Assembly (NCBI RefSeq): GCF_900185645.1
Contig: NZ_FYAM01000006.1
Location: 348,763 to 412,762 of the forward strand
Direction: 5' to 3'
DNA: 64,000 bases
From: Clostridium sp. BSD9I1
GTDB lineage: Bacteria > Bacillota > Clostridia > Clostridiales > Clostridiaceae
Positions 27,594 through 36,279 of the stretch are shown here, one piece after another. Each line of letters starts with the position of its first letter. The first letter of the stretch is position 1. The notes under the pieces are model-generated. The model ran no database searches and was not told the origin of the DNA. It saw only the letters and a program-made list of their open reading frames with translations. The position numbers and the translations under genes are program-made.

Positions 27594-28339
27594 TAGTTAG
27601 CACCTCCGAGCATTGAAAGTACATCGATTATCTGCTGGTAAAACTGCTGGCGCCTTCCTCCATTATAAATTTCATTATATATGCTTCCATCTTTGATGAA
27701 GAGTATTCTATCACAGTAACTGGCTGCTGCAGGATCATGGGTTACCATTATAGTAGTAACCTTCTCGGATTTATTTATCTCTACAAACAATTCCATAACG
27801 GTTTTTGAAGCTTTTGAATCCAGGTTTCCAGTAGGTTCATCTGCCAATAGCAATGAAGGATTGTGAATCAAGGCTCTGGCTATAGCTGTTCTTTGAGCTT
27901 CTCCACCGGAAACCTCAAAGGTTCTTTTATTAAGTAATTTTTCTATTTTAAGTATTTCAGCTGCTCTTTTAAGGCTTTTATCCTGCTCAGTTACAGGAAC
28001 AGCATCTAGTGTCAAAGGTAAAACAATATTTTCGCCTATGGTCAAGGTATCCAAAAGATTAAAATCCTGAAAAACAAACCCTAACTCTCTTCTTCTAAAT
28101 AGAGAAAGCTCATCTCCCTTTAGAGACAGGGTGCTTTTTCCCTTAATCAGGATATCGCCTGCAGTAGGCCTATCTATAGTTGACACCATATTAAGCAGGG
28201 TAGTCTTACCGCTTCCGGAAGGACCCATTATTCCAACAAATTCACCATCTGCCACAGTAAAACTTATATCTTTTAAAGCATTGAAAAGTACTTTTTTTCC
28301 ATATACTTTGCTTAGGTTTTTTACATTTAATATTTCCAT
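27593..28339 (-). CDS. BceA-type ABC transporter ATPase
   Basis: A 248-residue ATPase: Walker A GPSGSGKTTLL near 38-48, Q-loop FQDFNLL, signature VSGGEAQRTAIARAL, Walker B LLLADEPTGNLD, and a switch His in MVTHD. AAAGGAG is 8 nt before ATG 28339; a GTG 9 nt upstream is too close. Overlaps the permease gene. A 265-bp gap separates it from the kinase gene and probably carries its regulated promoter. Confidence 0.92.
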   Translation of the reverse strand: MEILNVKNLSKVYGKKVLFNALKDISFTVADGEFVGIMGPSGSGKTTLLNMVSTIDRPTAGDILIKGKSTLSLKGDELSLFRRRELGFVFQDFNLLDTLTIGENIVLPLTLDAVPVTEQDKSLKRAAEILKIEKLLNKRTFEVSGGEAQRTAIARALIHNPSLLLADEPTGNLDSKASKTVMELFVEINKSEKVTTIMVTHDPAAASYCDRILFIKDGSIYNEIYNGGRRQQFYQQIIDVLSMLGGAN

Positions 28340-28500
28340 TATTAACACTCCTTTATGTTTGCTGCATAGAACACCAAAAGTCTAATGAATTCTGATTCCA
28401 TACTCATAAAATGCAAGGCTCTTTTTATGCTCTATATGCTTACATGTTTAATTATAGTAAGTATCATGGATTGAAGCTATTCAACTTTCTTACAGTTATA

Positions 28501-28514
28501 TTACATCCATGTAA
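28501..28514. promoter_or_regulatory. Inverted repeat before the ABC genes, candidate BceR-type operator
   Basis: TTACATCCATGTAA is a 6-2-6 inverted repeat in the gap between kinase and ATPase genes, with another TTACA 10 bp away. Bce-type promoters carry such response-regulator boxes; this one is only inferred from position. Confidence 0.35.
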
Positions 28515-28603
28515 GGTAATAAGCTCTATTATAATTAAAACTTTCAGTATATATTAAAAAAGAACACATATTGATTAAAATACATGTCCTTCAAAGTGAA
28601 CCC

Positions 28604-29596
28604 TTAAAATTTATCAATTTCTGAAAATATTAAACGCAGCTTGGTGCCCTTGCCCACTTCAGATTCAATTTCTACTTTGTGGTTCAGGTTTTCACAGATT
28701 TTTTTTACAATGTACAGGCCCATGCCAGTAGACTCTCCGTACTTTCGTCCGTTTTCTCCCGTAAAGAAAGGGTCAAAAACTCTCTTAATATCCTTAGCTG
28801 GTATGCCGATGCCTTCATCAATAATTTCCAGTATAATTTTACTGTCTTGAATATACGCCCTTATATTCAGCGTTTTGCCTATTCCTTTTGAGTATTTAAC
28901 TCCATTTGTTATGATTTGGTTCAGTATAAATTTTATCCATTTACTGTCTGTATAAACTTCAAGGCTACTGACAATTGCCACCTTCGGCATTACTTTACTT
29001 TTAATAAAGAGCCTTTTTTCATTATTTATAGTGTCTAAAACCAACTGCAGCAGGTTGATTTTTTCTATTACAAAATCTTTTTCAAAAGCATCCATTCGTG
29101 CAAAATACAAGGCAAGATTCAGATTCTTATCCATTTTATATACTTCTTCACTTATATTTTCTGCAAGAGGTTCGCTTTCGTATTCTTCAAGCTGAAGCCG
29201 TATTACGGACAGGGGAGTCTTCATCTGATGAACCCATGTATTGATAAAGGTCAGGTGATCCTTCTGCTTTTTATCGTATTCCTGCATTTTTGCTTCGTAT
29301 AGCCTGTATTGCTGACTGAATAGTTTTGATATATTCTTTCCGGCTAAAGAGTTTCCGAGAGAGACAGTGGACTCTTCAATTGAATTCATTCCCTTTTCAA
29401 ACAGTTTATAAACCTCTTTGGTTTGGTAATATCTAAAAGCTAAAAAACATAGAAGTATAAAGGAATTAACCAGGATTAAATAAAAAATCTCTGACAAAGC
29501 AATATAGTTCATAAGCTCACAGTAGAATAAGGTTAATACAGTACCAAAAAAATATATAAATATGCAGACTTTATTATCCCTTAAAAACAGTTTCAT
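28604..29596 (-). CDS. BceS-type intramembrane-sensing histidine kinase
   Basis: A 330-residue kinase with two N-terminal membrane helices (about 12-30 and 36-54) and almost no extracellular loop. The phospho-His lies in WVHQMKTPLSV near residue 125; N, G1 and G2 boxes are DEGIGIP and GMGLYIVKKI. This architecture is specific to kinases that sense through a BceAB-type transporter. It overlaps the regulator gene by 23 nt. Confidence 0.92.
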   Translation of the reverse strand: MKLFLRDNKVCIFIYFFGTVLTLFYCELMNYIALSEIFYLILVNSFILLCFLAFRYYQTKEVYKLFEKGMNSIEESTVSLGNSLAGKNISKLFSQQYRLYEAKMQEYDKKQKDHLTFINTWVHQMKTPLSVIRLQLEEYESEPLAENISEEVYKMDKNLNLALYFARMDAFEKDFVIEKINLLQLVLDTINNEKRLFIKSKVMPKVAIVSSLEVYTDSKWIKFILNQIITNGVKYSKGIGKTLNIRAYIQDSKIILEIIDEGIGIPAKDIKRVFDPFFTGENGRKYGESTGMGLYIVKKICENLNHKVEIESEVGKGTKLRLIFSEIDKF

Positions 29597-30275
29597 TTAA
29601 TTTATAGCCAACTCCTCGCACAGTCTCTATTCCATTTTCAATATCAAACTCCTGAAGCCTTCTTCTTAACCGTGTTACATTTACATTGAGGGTATTTTCC
29701 TCAACAAAAGCTGTGTCATCCCACATTTTTTCTAAAAGATAATCCCGGCTTACTACTCTAGGGTATCTTTTAATGAGACATTCCAGCAGTATCCCTTCCT
29801 TCTTGGTTATGATTAAGGTTTTATCTTTAAATTGAAGCTCCAGTCTTTCAGGGTACAGCTTCAAGTCGCCCAGCTCTACGACGCGCTCCTCGGTATTGGA
29901 AGCATAATTGCCATAAGCTCTTCTTATATGACTTTTTATTTTAGCCAGCACCACTTCTGAGTAGAATGGTTTTGTTATATAATCATCCGCACCGTTTTCA
30001 AGTGCCATTACCTGATCCATTCCGCTTTCTCTTGCGGATATAAAAATTATGGGAACTATTGATGTTTCTCGTATTTTTCTGCACCAGTAAAATCCATCAA
30101 ACTTGGGTAAATTAACATCCATCAATACCAGATCAGGTTTGAAGGATGCGAATTCCTCCATAATGCCGCCGAAGTCCTTGGAAAGTTTCACTGTAAAGCC
30201 GTATTTCTCTATATAATCTCTTAACAGGCTGCCTATGGATAAATCATCTTCAACAATATATATCTTATACTCCAT
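29574..30275 (-). CDS. BceR-type OmpR-family response regulator
   Basis: A 233-residue regulator: receiver domain (1-115) with acidic EDD, phospho-acceptor in LMDVNLP (about D52) and Lys in YITKPF, then a winged-helix DNA-binding domain ending VRGVGYKL. The start at 30275 is chosen because GGAAGGAG lies just upstream; the frame could be read from 30293. First gene of the module; it should activate the ABC transporter promoter in the 28340-28603 gap. Confidence 0.92.
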   Translation of the reverse strand: MEYKIYIVEDDLSIGSLLRDYIEKYGFTVKLSKDFGGIMEEFASFKPDLVLMDVNLPKFDGFYWCRKIRETSIVPIIFISARESGMDQVMALENGADDYITKPFYSEVVLAKIKSHIRRAYGNYASNTEERVVELGDLKLYPERLELQFKDKTLIITKKEGILLECLIKRYPRVVSRDYLLEKMWDDTAFVEENTLNVNVTRLRRRLQEFDIENGIETVRGVGYKLNETVFKG

Positions 30276-30422
30276 AGTAAGTACTCCTTCCATATTAACA
30301 TAAACATTAATTACAATTATTAAAGCACAGGTTTCACAATAATATTAGTATAACAAAGTATGGGGTACTTGTATTATAAAAATTTAAGATAGAGAAAAAA
30401 TATACGTTATAACCATTACGGA

Positions 30423-30448
30423 GAACCGTATCATAAATGAGGTAGACC
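30423..30448 (+). repeat. Direct repeat flanking the Bce module, right copy
   Basis: Matches the left copy at 25633-25658 in 22 of 26 positions; both are followed shortly by TGTATAAACAT or AGTATAAACAT. Confidence 0.5.
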
Positions 30449-30479
30449 TTTTGTATAAACATTATAAAATTTGATGTTT

Positions 30480-30515
30480 AGCAGAATATAAATATATTCT
30501 GCTGCTATTTTTAAA
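30480..30515 (+). terminator. Hairpin GCAGAATATA/TATATTCTGC
   Basis: Arms at 30481-30490 and 30493-30502, followed by GCTATTTTT. No plus-strand gene directly upstream; may protect against read-through on either strand. Confidence 0.55.
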
Positions 30516-30660
30516 AATGTTAGCTCACTTTCATTCAAAAGCTTAGCAGCTCTTCCTATTATAATGGAAGAGACTGCATAATACTAAAGATTTTTTAGCT
30601 GTACTTATAAAGTTATACTAAAAGTATGTAAATATTATATTAATAGGAGAAAATACTAAA

Positions 30661-31265
30661 ATGGATATAATATCTAATTCACCAAAAATCCCCAGAAACG
30701 AAGTGTTTAGAAAAAGGATTCTAGGGTCGGCAAGGACTCTTTTCATCGAAAAAGGCGTTGAAAATATAAATATGCATTAAATTGCAAAGATGGCCCAAAT
30801 AGGTCAAGCAAGTCTATATAGACGTTATGCAGAAAAAGGTCAAATTTGCATGGAAATTGTGTCTGAAGAATGTCAGCCATTATTTGACGAATTACAAGCA
30901 TATCTTAATCAGTCTTCAGATAATTTACCTTTGGAACGGCTTTATCAAGTAATTATAAAATTTATTCACTTCTTAGAAGTTAATACACCTTGGTTTAGTG
31001 ATATTAATCGAGCTTCAATTGGATATGGTCCATTGCAATCTCCATTATTCAAGGGGATGCGAAACATATTCAACGATTTGCTTTAAACGAAGAGTATTTA
31101 GATTACTTGGAGGGCTTCGTAAAGGCGATATTAAGAGAGCAGGTTAAGGATGATTCAGGATGGCATAATCAAAGTATTGCAAGTAGGATTCCTAAATGGA
31201 TTCAGGACTCAAAAAATAGGGAGAAAGTTTTAAAAGGTATTTCAAAATTAAGAGAAATGTTATGA
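30661..31265 (+). pseudogene. Broken TetR-family regulator
   Basis: From ATG 30661 the frame gives a normal TetR HTH up to NINMH, where TAA (30778-30780) replaces the expected Gln codon (CAA); the frame then continues IAKMAQIGQASLYRRY for about 98 residues. Near 31083 a frameshift moves the rest (LDYLEGFVKAIL to KLREML, stop about 31265) into another frame. Two independent lesions make a functional product unlikely. The orphan state and the debris around it fit a decaying acquired region. Confidence 0.8.
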
Positions 31266-31308
31266 TGAGCAATATTTGACACTATAAATTAAATAGGGAG
31301 ATAATTCT

Positions 31309-31380
31309 ATGCAATGTTTTTGTAAAGAACAAAGTTATGATTTAGTGGTTGAAGCGGATTTTGGTGCGGACTCAATTTAA
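31309..31380 (+). CDS. Tiny ORF, probable truncated gene
   Basis: A 23-codon frame behind a good AGGGAG site 9 nt upstream (MQCFCKEQSYDLVVEADFGA then DSI). It looks like the start of a small Cys-containing protein cut off by a stop. I do not recognise it. A terminator hairpin follows at once. Confidence 0.3.
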   Translation: MQCFCKEQSYDLVVEADFGADSI

Positions 31381-31386
31381 TTTGTG

Positions 31387-31434
31387 AGATTCATAGCAAT
31401 ATAGCTTATTATATTACTATGAATCTTTATTATT
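31387..31434. terminator. Hairpin terminator AGATTCATAG/CTATGAATCT
   Basis: Arms at 31387-31396 and 31417-31426, then TTATTATTT. Confidence 0.65.
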
Positions 31435-31634
31435 TATTCCACAGGAAGTTTATATTTTATCACAACCTCAGATTTGTTGAAAACTTCTATACTATAAATT
31501 CTTTTTTTTAACCATAGCTTTATGTTGGCCGGATCATTTAATAATAATATTTCAAGGGATACTCTTTTTTTAGCTGCTTGAAGTTCTTCAAGGTGTATAA
31601 TTCCAGCTTCAAAAGTAGTAATTTTAAATCATCC
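31434..31634 (-). pseudogene. Frameshifted C-terminal remnant, recombinase-like
   Basis: Minus-strand reading gives a helical segment (FEAGIIHLEELQAAKKRVSL) that stops after LWLKKEFIV, and in a second frame the tail VFNKSEVVIKYKLPVE. The tail style is like that of large site-specific recombinases, but I cannot prove the family. A similar tail (FNKS..IIRYK) occurs at 6790-6840 fused to L,D-transpeptidase copy 1. Confidence 0.35.
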
Positions 31635-31651
31635 TAGCACCTAATAAAAAA

Positions 31652-32071
31652 CTACTGATTAATAATTTGTACTGGTGTTCCAATAGGAACTGTATTGGCA
31701 AGCTCCAAAACATCTTTATTATACATTCTTATGCATCCATTAGATACTCTTGTACCAATCGATGCAGGATTATTTGTTCCATGTATTCCATAGTGAGGGA
31801 TACTTAATCCCATCCATCTAACTCCAAAAGGTCCTCCAGGATTCACAGCTTTATTTACTATTTTAAAATTTCCTAAAGGAGTAGGAGTAGAGGGTTTACC
31901 AACGGCTACAGGATATGTCTTAACTACATTATTACCAGAGTATAGTGTTAAGGTGAGGTTTTTTGTATTAATTACAATTCTATAGTTTCCTTGTCTATAG
32001 TTTGATTGAGTTCTAAAATTATAATCTTCCATTGAGAATTGACTACCCATAATATAAGGGCAAATAAACAT
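31652..32071 (-). CDS. L,D-transpeptidase (YkuD domain), intact copy
   Basis: A 139-residue YkuD-fold protein. The catalytic motif HYGIHGTN with H93/H97 and the SNGCIRMYN with nucleophile C113 are intact; the domain starts near residue 30 with the typical [19 protein letters not shown] lies 7 nt before ATG 32071, which is preferred over the ATG at 32113. There is no clear signal peptide or LysM/PG-binding domain, only a hydrophobic MFICPYIMG start. Would form 3-3 peptidoglycan cross-links or act on spore cortex. Source of the two truncated copies at 6804 and 24745. Confidence 0.85.
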   Translation of the reverse strand: MFICPYIMGSQFSMEDYNFRTQSNYRQGNYRIVINTKNLTLTLYSGNNVVKTYPVAVGKPSTPTPLGNFKIVNKAVNPGGPFGVRWMGLSIPHYGIHGTNNPASIGTRVSNGCIRMYNKDVLELANTVPIGTPVQIINQ

Positions 32072-32214
32072 AATATAACCTCCAATAAATATTACATTAA
32101 GTATTATATTCATGATTATAGAAATAAGTTAATGAATATTCACATACATTATATGGAAATAATGTAAATAATATTATATAATATTTATAAATGTTAAAGT
32201 TGTGGGGTGATATT

Positions 32215-32532
32215 ATGAAAAACATTGTTAAGGATATAGGTATTGGAAGCATATCTATATTTTTATTTATATTGTCTATAGGTTTTTCTATAAGTTTTAA
32301 GGGTTCTCCCGCAGTTGGTGACTTGGTTTTACAATCGATAGGATTAAAAGCTTGGTCCGATGAAAGTGGAGGACTTCATTATACTATACTTTATTCACTA
32401 GGCATGCTTTATTTATCTTGGCTTATAGGAAACAGCTTTCCCAATCATTTGTGGGCATCTATAGGCAGAAAACTATCTATAGCTTTAAGTCTATGTATAA
32501 CTGCATTAATACTTGTATCTACTTCAATATGA
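32215..32532 (+). CDS. Small integral membrane protein, unknown
   Basis: A 105-residue protein with three hydrophobic stretches (about 7-28, 54-74, 82-104). GGGGTG stands 6 nt before ATG 32215. I do not recognise the family. It stands alone between the L,D-transpeptidase and the amidohydrolase. Confidence 0.6.
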   Translation: MKNIVKDIGIGSISIFLFILSIGFSISFKGSPAVGDLVLQSIGLKAWSDESGGLHYTILYSLGMLYLSWLIGNSFPNHLWASIGRKLSIALSLCITALILVSTSI

Positions 32533-32682
32533 TATACTAACTAATTGGCTTTTGTTTGAAATAAGCTGATTCAGTGATGTATAATAACCATATGATACCT
32601 TACTACTTAGTTTAAACTTTACTTACATAATGATTTTGCAATTCATTTAATAATATTATTAGGAAAAATTAGGGGGGTAAAA

Positions 32683-33834
32683 ATGTTAATTAAAAATGGA
32701 AAGATAATTACCATGACAGGAAAGGTTTATGAAAATGGATGTATACTAATAAAAGATGGTAAGATAATAGAAATATCAGAACATATAGAGGAAAAGAAGG
32801 AAAAAGTTGTAGATGCAAAAGGAGGATGGGTTATTCCTGGTATAATTGATGCTCACTGTCATGTTGGAATATTTGAAGAAGGAATTGCTTTTGAGGGAGC
32901 AGATGGTAATGAAATGACAGATCCAATAACTCCACATCTTAGGGCAATAGATGCAATAAACCCCATGGATAGTGCTTTTGAGGATGCGAGAAACTCTGGA
33001 ATAACTACAGTTATGACAGGGCCTGGAAGTGCAAATGTAATAGGTGGACAGTTTGTGGTTATGAAAACTTATGGAGTTTGTATTGATGATATGGTTATAA
33101 AAGATTCAGCAGCTATGAAAATAGCCTTTGGTGAAAATCCTAAAAGAGTATATCATGGCAAAGGAAAAGCTCCTTCTACGAGAATGGCTACAGCAGGACT
33201 TCTAAGAGAAACCTTGGTTAAGGCTAAAAATTATATGGCAAAAAAGAACTCTGCAAAGATTAAAGGAGACAGTTTTGAGGTAGACATTAAGATGGAAGCA
33301 TTAATACCTGTACTTCAAAAGAAAATACCTCTTAAAGCACACGCTCATAGAGCAGATGATATATTAACTGCAATAAGAATAGCAAAGGAATTTGATGTAA
33401 ATTTAACTTTAGAACACTGCACTGAGGGAGAATTTATAGCTAAATATATAAATAAAGCTAATGTACCTGCAGTAGTAGGGCCAACTCTGACTTCTAAAAC
33501 AAAGGTGGAAACTAGAAATAAGTCCTTTAAAACTCCAGGAGTTTTACATAAGGAAGGGATCAAAGTAGCCATAATGACGGATCATCCTGTAATACCTATT
33601 CAGTATTTATCTTTATGTGCAGGGCTTGCAGCTAAAGAAGGACTTGGAATAGATGAAGCACTAAAAGCTATTACAATAAATGCAGCTGAAATAGCAGGAG
33701 TAGATGATAGGATTGGAAGTATAGAGATAGGAAAAGATGCGGATATAGCTATCTTTGATGCTAATCCTTTAGAAGTATTTACAAATACGCTTTATACTAT
33801 AATAAATGGAGAAGTTGTGTTTCAAAAATGCTAA
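32683..33834 (+). CDS. Amidohydrolase family protein (imidazolonepropionase-like)
   Basis: A 383-residue metal-dependent hydrolase. Motifs in order: GIIDAHCHVG (HxH) near 57, PLKAHAHRADD near 216, LEHCTEG near 243 and MTDHPV near 301 (catalytic Asp), and a C-terminal small-barrel strand typical of composite-domain amidohydrolases (GKDADIAIFD). Such proteins act on cyclic amides, dipeptides or acyl-amino acids. AGGGGGG lies 8 nt before ATG. Single gene with no informative neighbour, so the substrate is unknown. Confidence 0.85.
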   Translation: MLIKNGKIITMTGKVYENGCILIKDGKIIEISEHIEEKKEKVVDAKGGWVIPGIIDAHCHVGIFEEGIAFEGADGNEMTDPITPHLRAIDAINPMDSAFEDARNSGITTVMTGPGSANVIGGQFVVMKTYGVCIDDMVIKDSAAMKIAFGENPKRVYHGKGKAPSTRMATAGLLRETLVKAKNYMAKKNSAKIKGDSFEVDIKMEALIPVLQKKIPLKAHAHRADDILTAIRIAKEFDVNLTLEHCTEGEFIAKYINKANVPAVVGPTLTSKTKVETRNKSFKTPGVLHKEGIKVAIMTDHPVIPIQYLSLCAGLAAKEGLGIDEALKAITINAAEIAGVDDRIGSIEIGKDADIAIFDANPLEVFTNTLYTIINGEVVFQKC

Positions 33835-33917
33835 TGAACGTTTGTTAGGTGCTCATCAATAATTAGTTGTTTAACTGTGGACCTATTTTATATTAAAAAC
33901 CATGTGCGTTTTTTAGC

Positions 33918-33957
33918 CGCTAATCACTAATCCTTAGCTAGAGATTAGTGACTAGCA
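33918..33957. repeat. Dispersed CTAG/ACTAAT-type inverted repeat
   Basis: CTAATCACTAATC and GATTAGTGACTAG form a hairpin across 33919-33955. Words like this recur at 50697-50830 and 59085-59170. Confidence 0.55.
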
Positions 33958-33974
33958 CTTTAAATAACATCAAG

Positions 33975-34190
33975 TGATTCTTAGACTCAGGTGGAGTTTG
34001 CTTATGAAGAATACTTATCTCCAACTGAGTCTTAGAAGAACTTATCCAGGGGCGTATCAGCAGCTATCTCCTACTTAAGAAAAGCAGATATCACAAATCT
34101 ATGATTTGGTGATAGTCGCTTTCACAGAGTGTGATGGGAGTATTACGGATGGTTGCCATCGGATAAATAAAATCAAAGTAAACCTAAAGT
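33975..34190 (+). ncRNA. Candidate structured RNA upstream of the MutS-like gene
   Basis: Three helices are easily seen: a long one with AGACTCAG..TGGAG (about 33983-33995) against CTCCA..CTGAGTCT (34019-34032); TATCACAAATC/GATTTGGTGATA at about 34089-34114; and GATGG/CCATC at 34148-34160. The stretch is more GC-rich than its surroundings and has no reading frame. It might be a cis-regulatory leader or the 3' RNA part of a degraded mobile element (TnpB or IStron type); no known riboswitch core was recognised. Confidence 0.45.
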
Positions 34191-34220
34191 TTGCTGGTAA
34201 ATAGAAAAGGAGACTTAGTA

Positions 34221-36020
34221 ATGGCTTCCTATGATAAAAGAAAATCAAAGTATGAAACTTTACTTATAAAGCAAAGGCAGCTTGCAAACTTTATAAGTAC
34301 TTTAAGAATTATTATATTTGTAGCGGGATTATTTTTTACAATGTATCTTTACTACAAACTTAGAAGTGAATACATATCTACTATTATATTCTTAGCTTCG
34401 GTTATAGCATTTACAATATTAGTATATTGGCATGATAAGGTTATAACTTACAAGAATACTTTAGAGAATATATTTATATTAAATGACAAGGGAACAAAAC
34501 GAATAAGTGATAAATGGAGAGAATTTGAGGATAAGGGAGAAGAATTCATAAATACAGAGCATCCTTATACTTATGATTTAGACATATTTGGAAAAAGTTC
34601 ATTATTTCAAAAGATAAATGAGACTAATACCTTTTTAGGAAGAAAAAGATTAGCATCGGTGCTTTCAGGACTTAATTTTTCGACAGAGGAATTATACGAA
34701 AGGCAAGAGGCTATTAAGGAATTAAGCAAAAAAATTGGATTTAGAGAAAGATTTATAAGTGAAGCTATGATAAATAAGGGAGAATATAAAGACCCAGAAG
34801 GACTTTTTAAATGGGGAAAAGAAAAAATGCCAATATATAAAAATATGGCTATATTCCTAGGTACAAGAATAATCTCACTAATTTCAATAGCTCTTATAAT
34901 AATATTTTTTATAGGAATTGTTCCGTATAGAGTGCCACTTACAGCATTGTTGATTGAAGGATTACTTCTTCTGCCTGGTGGAGGCAAAAGAGGAGAGGCA
35001 TTAGGTATTGTATTTAGATATAAAAAAAATATAAGAAATTATTATAATTTAATAGCTCTTTTGGAAAAACAAAGTTTTAAGTCTTCTTATTTAAAAGAGA
35101 TTCAGGAAAAATTAAAAAGAAGTAATAGTACAGCAACAAAAGCAATAGATGAGTTTTATAAAATTTCTAGCCTTACAGGGGATAGAGCTAATATGGTTTA
35201 TATGCCTATAAATATAATTTTTCTTTTAGACTATTATATAGCGTTTCGTCTTGAAAGATGGAAATCTACCTCAGGAGAAGCGCTTCAGGACTGGTTTGAC
35301 GCAGTTGCAGAGATTGAAGCATTAATGAGTTTAGCTGTACTTTGCTATGAAAATGAAACCTGGATTATGCCAGAATTTAAGGAGGAAGGACTTTTATTTG
35401 AGGGCAAAAATATAGCACATCCTCTTTTAAGTAATAATAGGATTTCAAATGATGTGAAAATAAATGATAAAAATAAAATTCTTCTAATAACAGGATCTAA
35501 TATGTCAGGAAAAAGTACTTTCTTAAGAACTGTAGGAATAAATACAGTACTGGCTTATACAGGAGCACCTATTTGTGGTGAAAGGCTTACATTAAGTCCA
35601 ATGAAAATATATACGTGCATGAGAATAAGTGATAATTTAGAAAAGAATATATCATCCTTTTATGGAGAACTACTAAGAATAAATATTATAGTAAAGGCAG
35701 TAGAGGAAAGGGAACCTATACTCTTTTTATTAGATGAAATATTTAAAGGTACCAACTCATTAGATAGGCATACTGGGGCTAAAATTCTTATAAATAAAAT
35801 GAGTAAAGAAAATGCAATAGGTCTTGTATCAACTCATGATTTAGAGTTAGGAGATTTAGAAAAGAGCAATAGAGTTGTGAAAAACTATAATTTCAGAGAG
35901 TACTATAGTGAAGGTAAAATACATTTTGACTATAAACTAAGAGAAGGAATATCAAAAACAAGAAATGCAATGTACCTTATGAAACTTGCAGGTATAGATG
36001 CAGAAGAAAATACTTTATAG
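34221..36020 (+). CDS. Membrane-anchored MutS-family ATPase
   Basis: A 599-residue MutS relative. The N-terminal part has two pairs of hydrophobic segments (about 30-70 and 212-255) in place of mismatch-recognition domains; helical clamp-like region follows; the ATPase has Walker A GSNMSGKST at 425-433 and Walker B LLDEIFKGTN with D505/E506, plus the STHD switch. Start at 34221 has AAAAGGAGA upstream. Such DNA-mismatch-repair-like membrane proteins are widespread in Firmicutes with no known role; classical repair is unlikely without the DNA-reading domain. Confidence 0.85.
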   Translation: MASYDKRKSKYETLLIKQRQLANFISTLRIIIFVAGLFFTMYLYYKLRSEYISTIIFLASVIAFTILVYWHDKVITYKNTLENIFILNDKGTKRISDKWREFEDKGEEFINTEHPYTYDLDIFGKSSLFQKINETNTFLGRKRLASVLSGLNFSTEELYERQEAIKELSKKIGFRERFISEAMINKGEYKDPEGLFKWGKEKMPIYKNMAIFLGTRIISLISIALIIIFFIGIVPYRVPLTALLIEGLLLLPGGGKRGEALGIVFRYKKNIRNYYNLIALLEKQSFKSSYLKEIQEKLKRSNSTATKAIDEFYKISSLTGDRANMVYMPINIIFLLDYYIAFRLERWKSTSGEALQDWFDAVAEIEALMSLAVLCYENETWIMPEFKEEGLLFEGKNIAHPLLSNNRISNDVKINDKNKILLITGSNMSGKSTFLRTVGINTVLAYTGAPICGERLTLSPMKIYTCMRISDNLEKNISSFYGELLRINIIVKAVEEREPILFLLDEIFKGTNSLDRHTGAKILINKMSKENAIGLVSTHDLELGDLEKSNRVVKNYNFREYYSEGKIHFDYKLREGISKTRNAMYLMKLAGIDAEENTL

Positions 36021-36050
36021 CGCATATTTTTAATATGTGCTTATTTTTAT
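36019..36050 (+). terminator. Terminator after the MutS-like gene
   Basis: CGCATATT at 36021-36028 pairs with AATATGTG at 36032-36039 and is followed by CTTATTTTTATT. Confidence 0.65.
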
Positions 36051-36279
36051 TGATAAAATTAAGAGCCACTGATTTATATAAAATCATGGATAGAATATGC
36101 ATGATTATCGCTACATATAATTAATAGGTAAAAGTTTTAAATTGCTAAAATATTCTTTTGTAATAAGTTATATAAGGCAGTAAATTTTGAAGGAATTTTG
36201 AGGGGGATATTGAATTAGTACTATGGAACAATATTTCAATGATTTAAAATATACTGATTATAAATTGGGGGAATAATTT

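Noticed and set aside
30778..30780. TAA in the TetR gene as a recoded codon
   Set aside because: TAA is not a selenocysteine codon, and a separate frameshift occurs near 31083, so ordinary decay is the simpler explanation.
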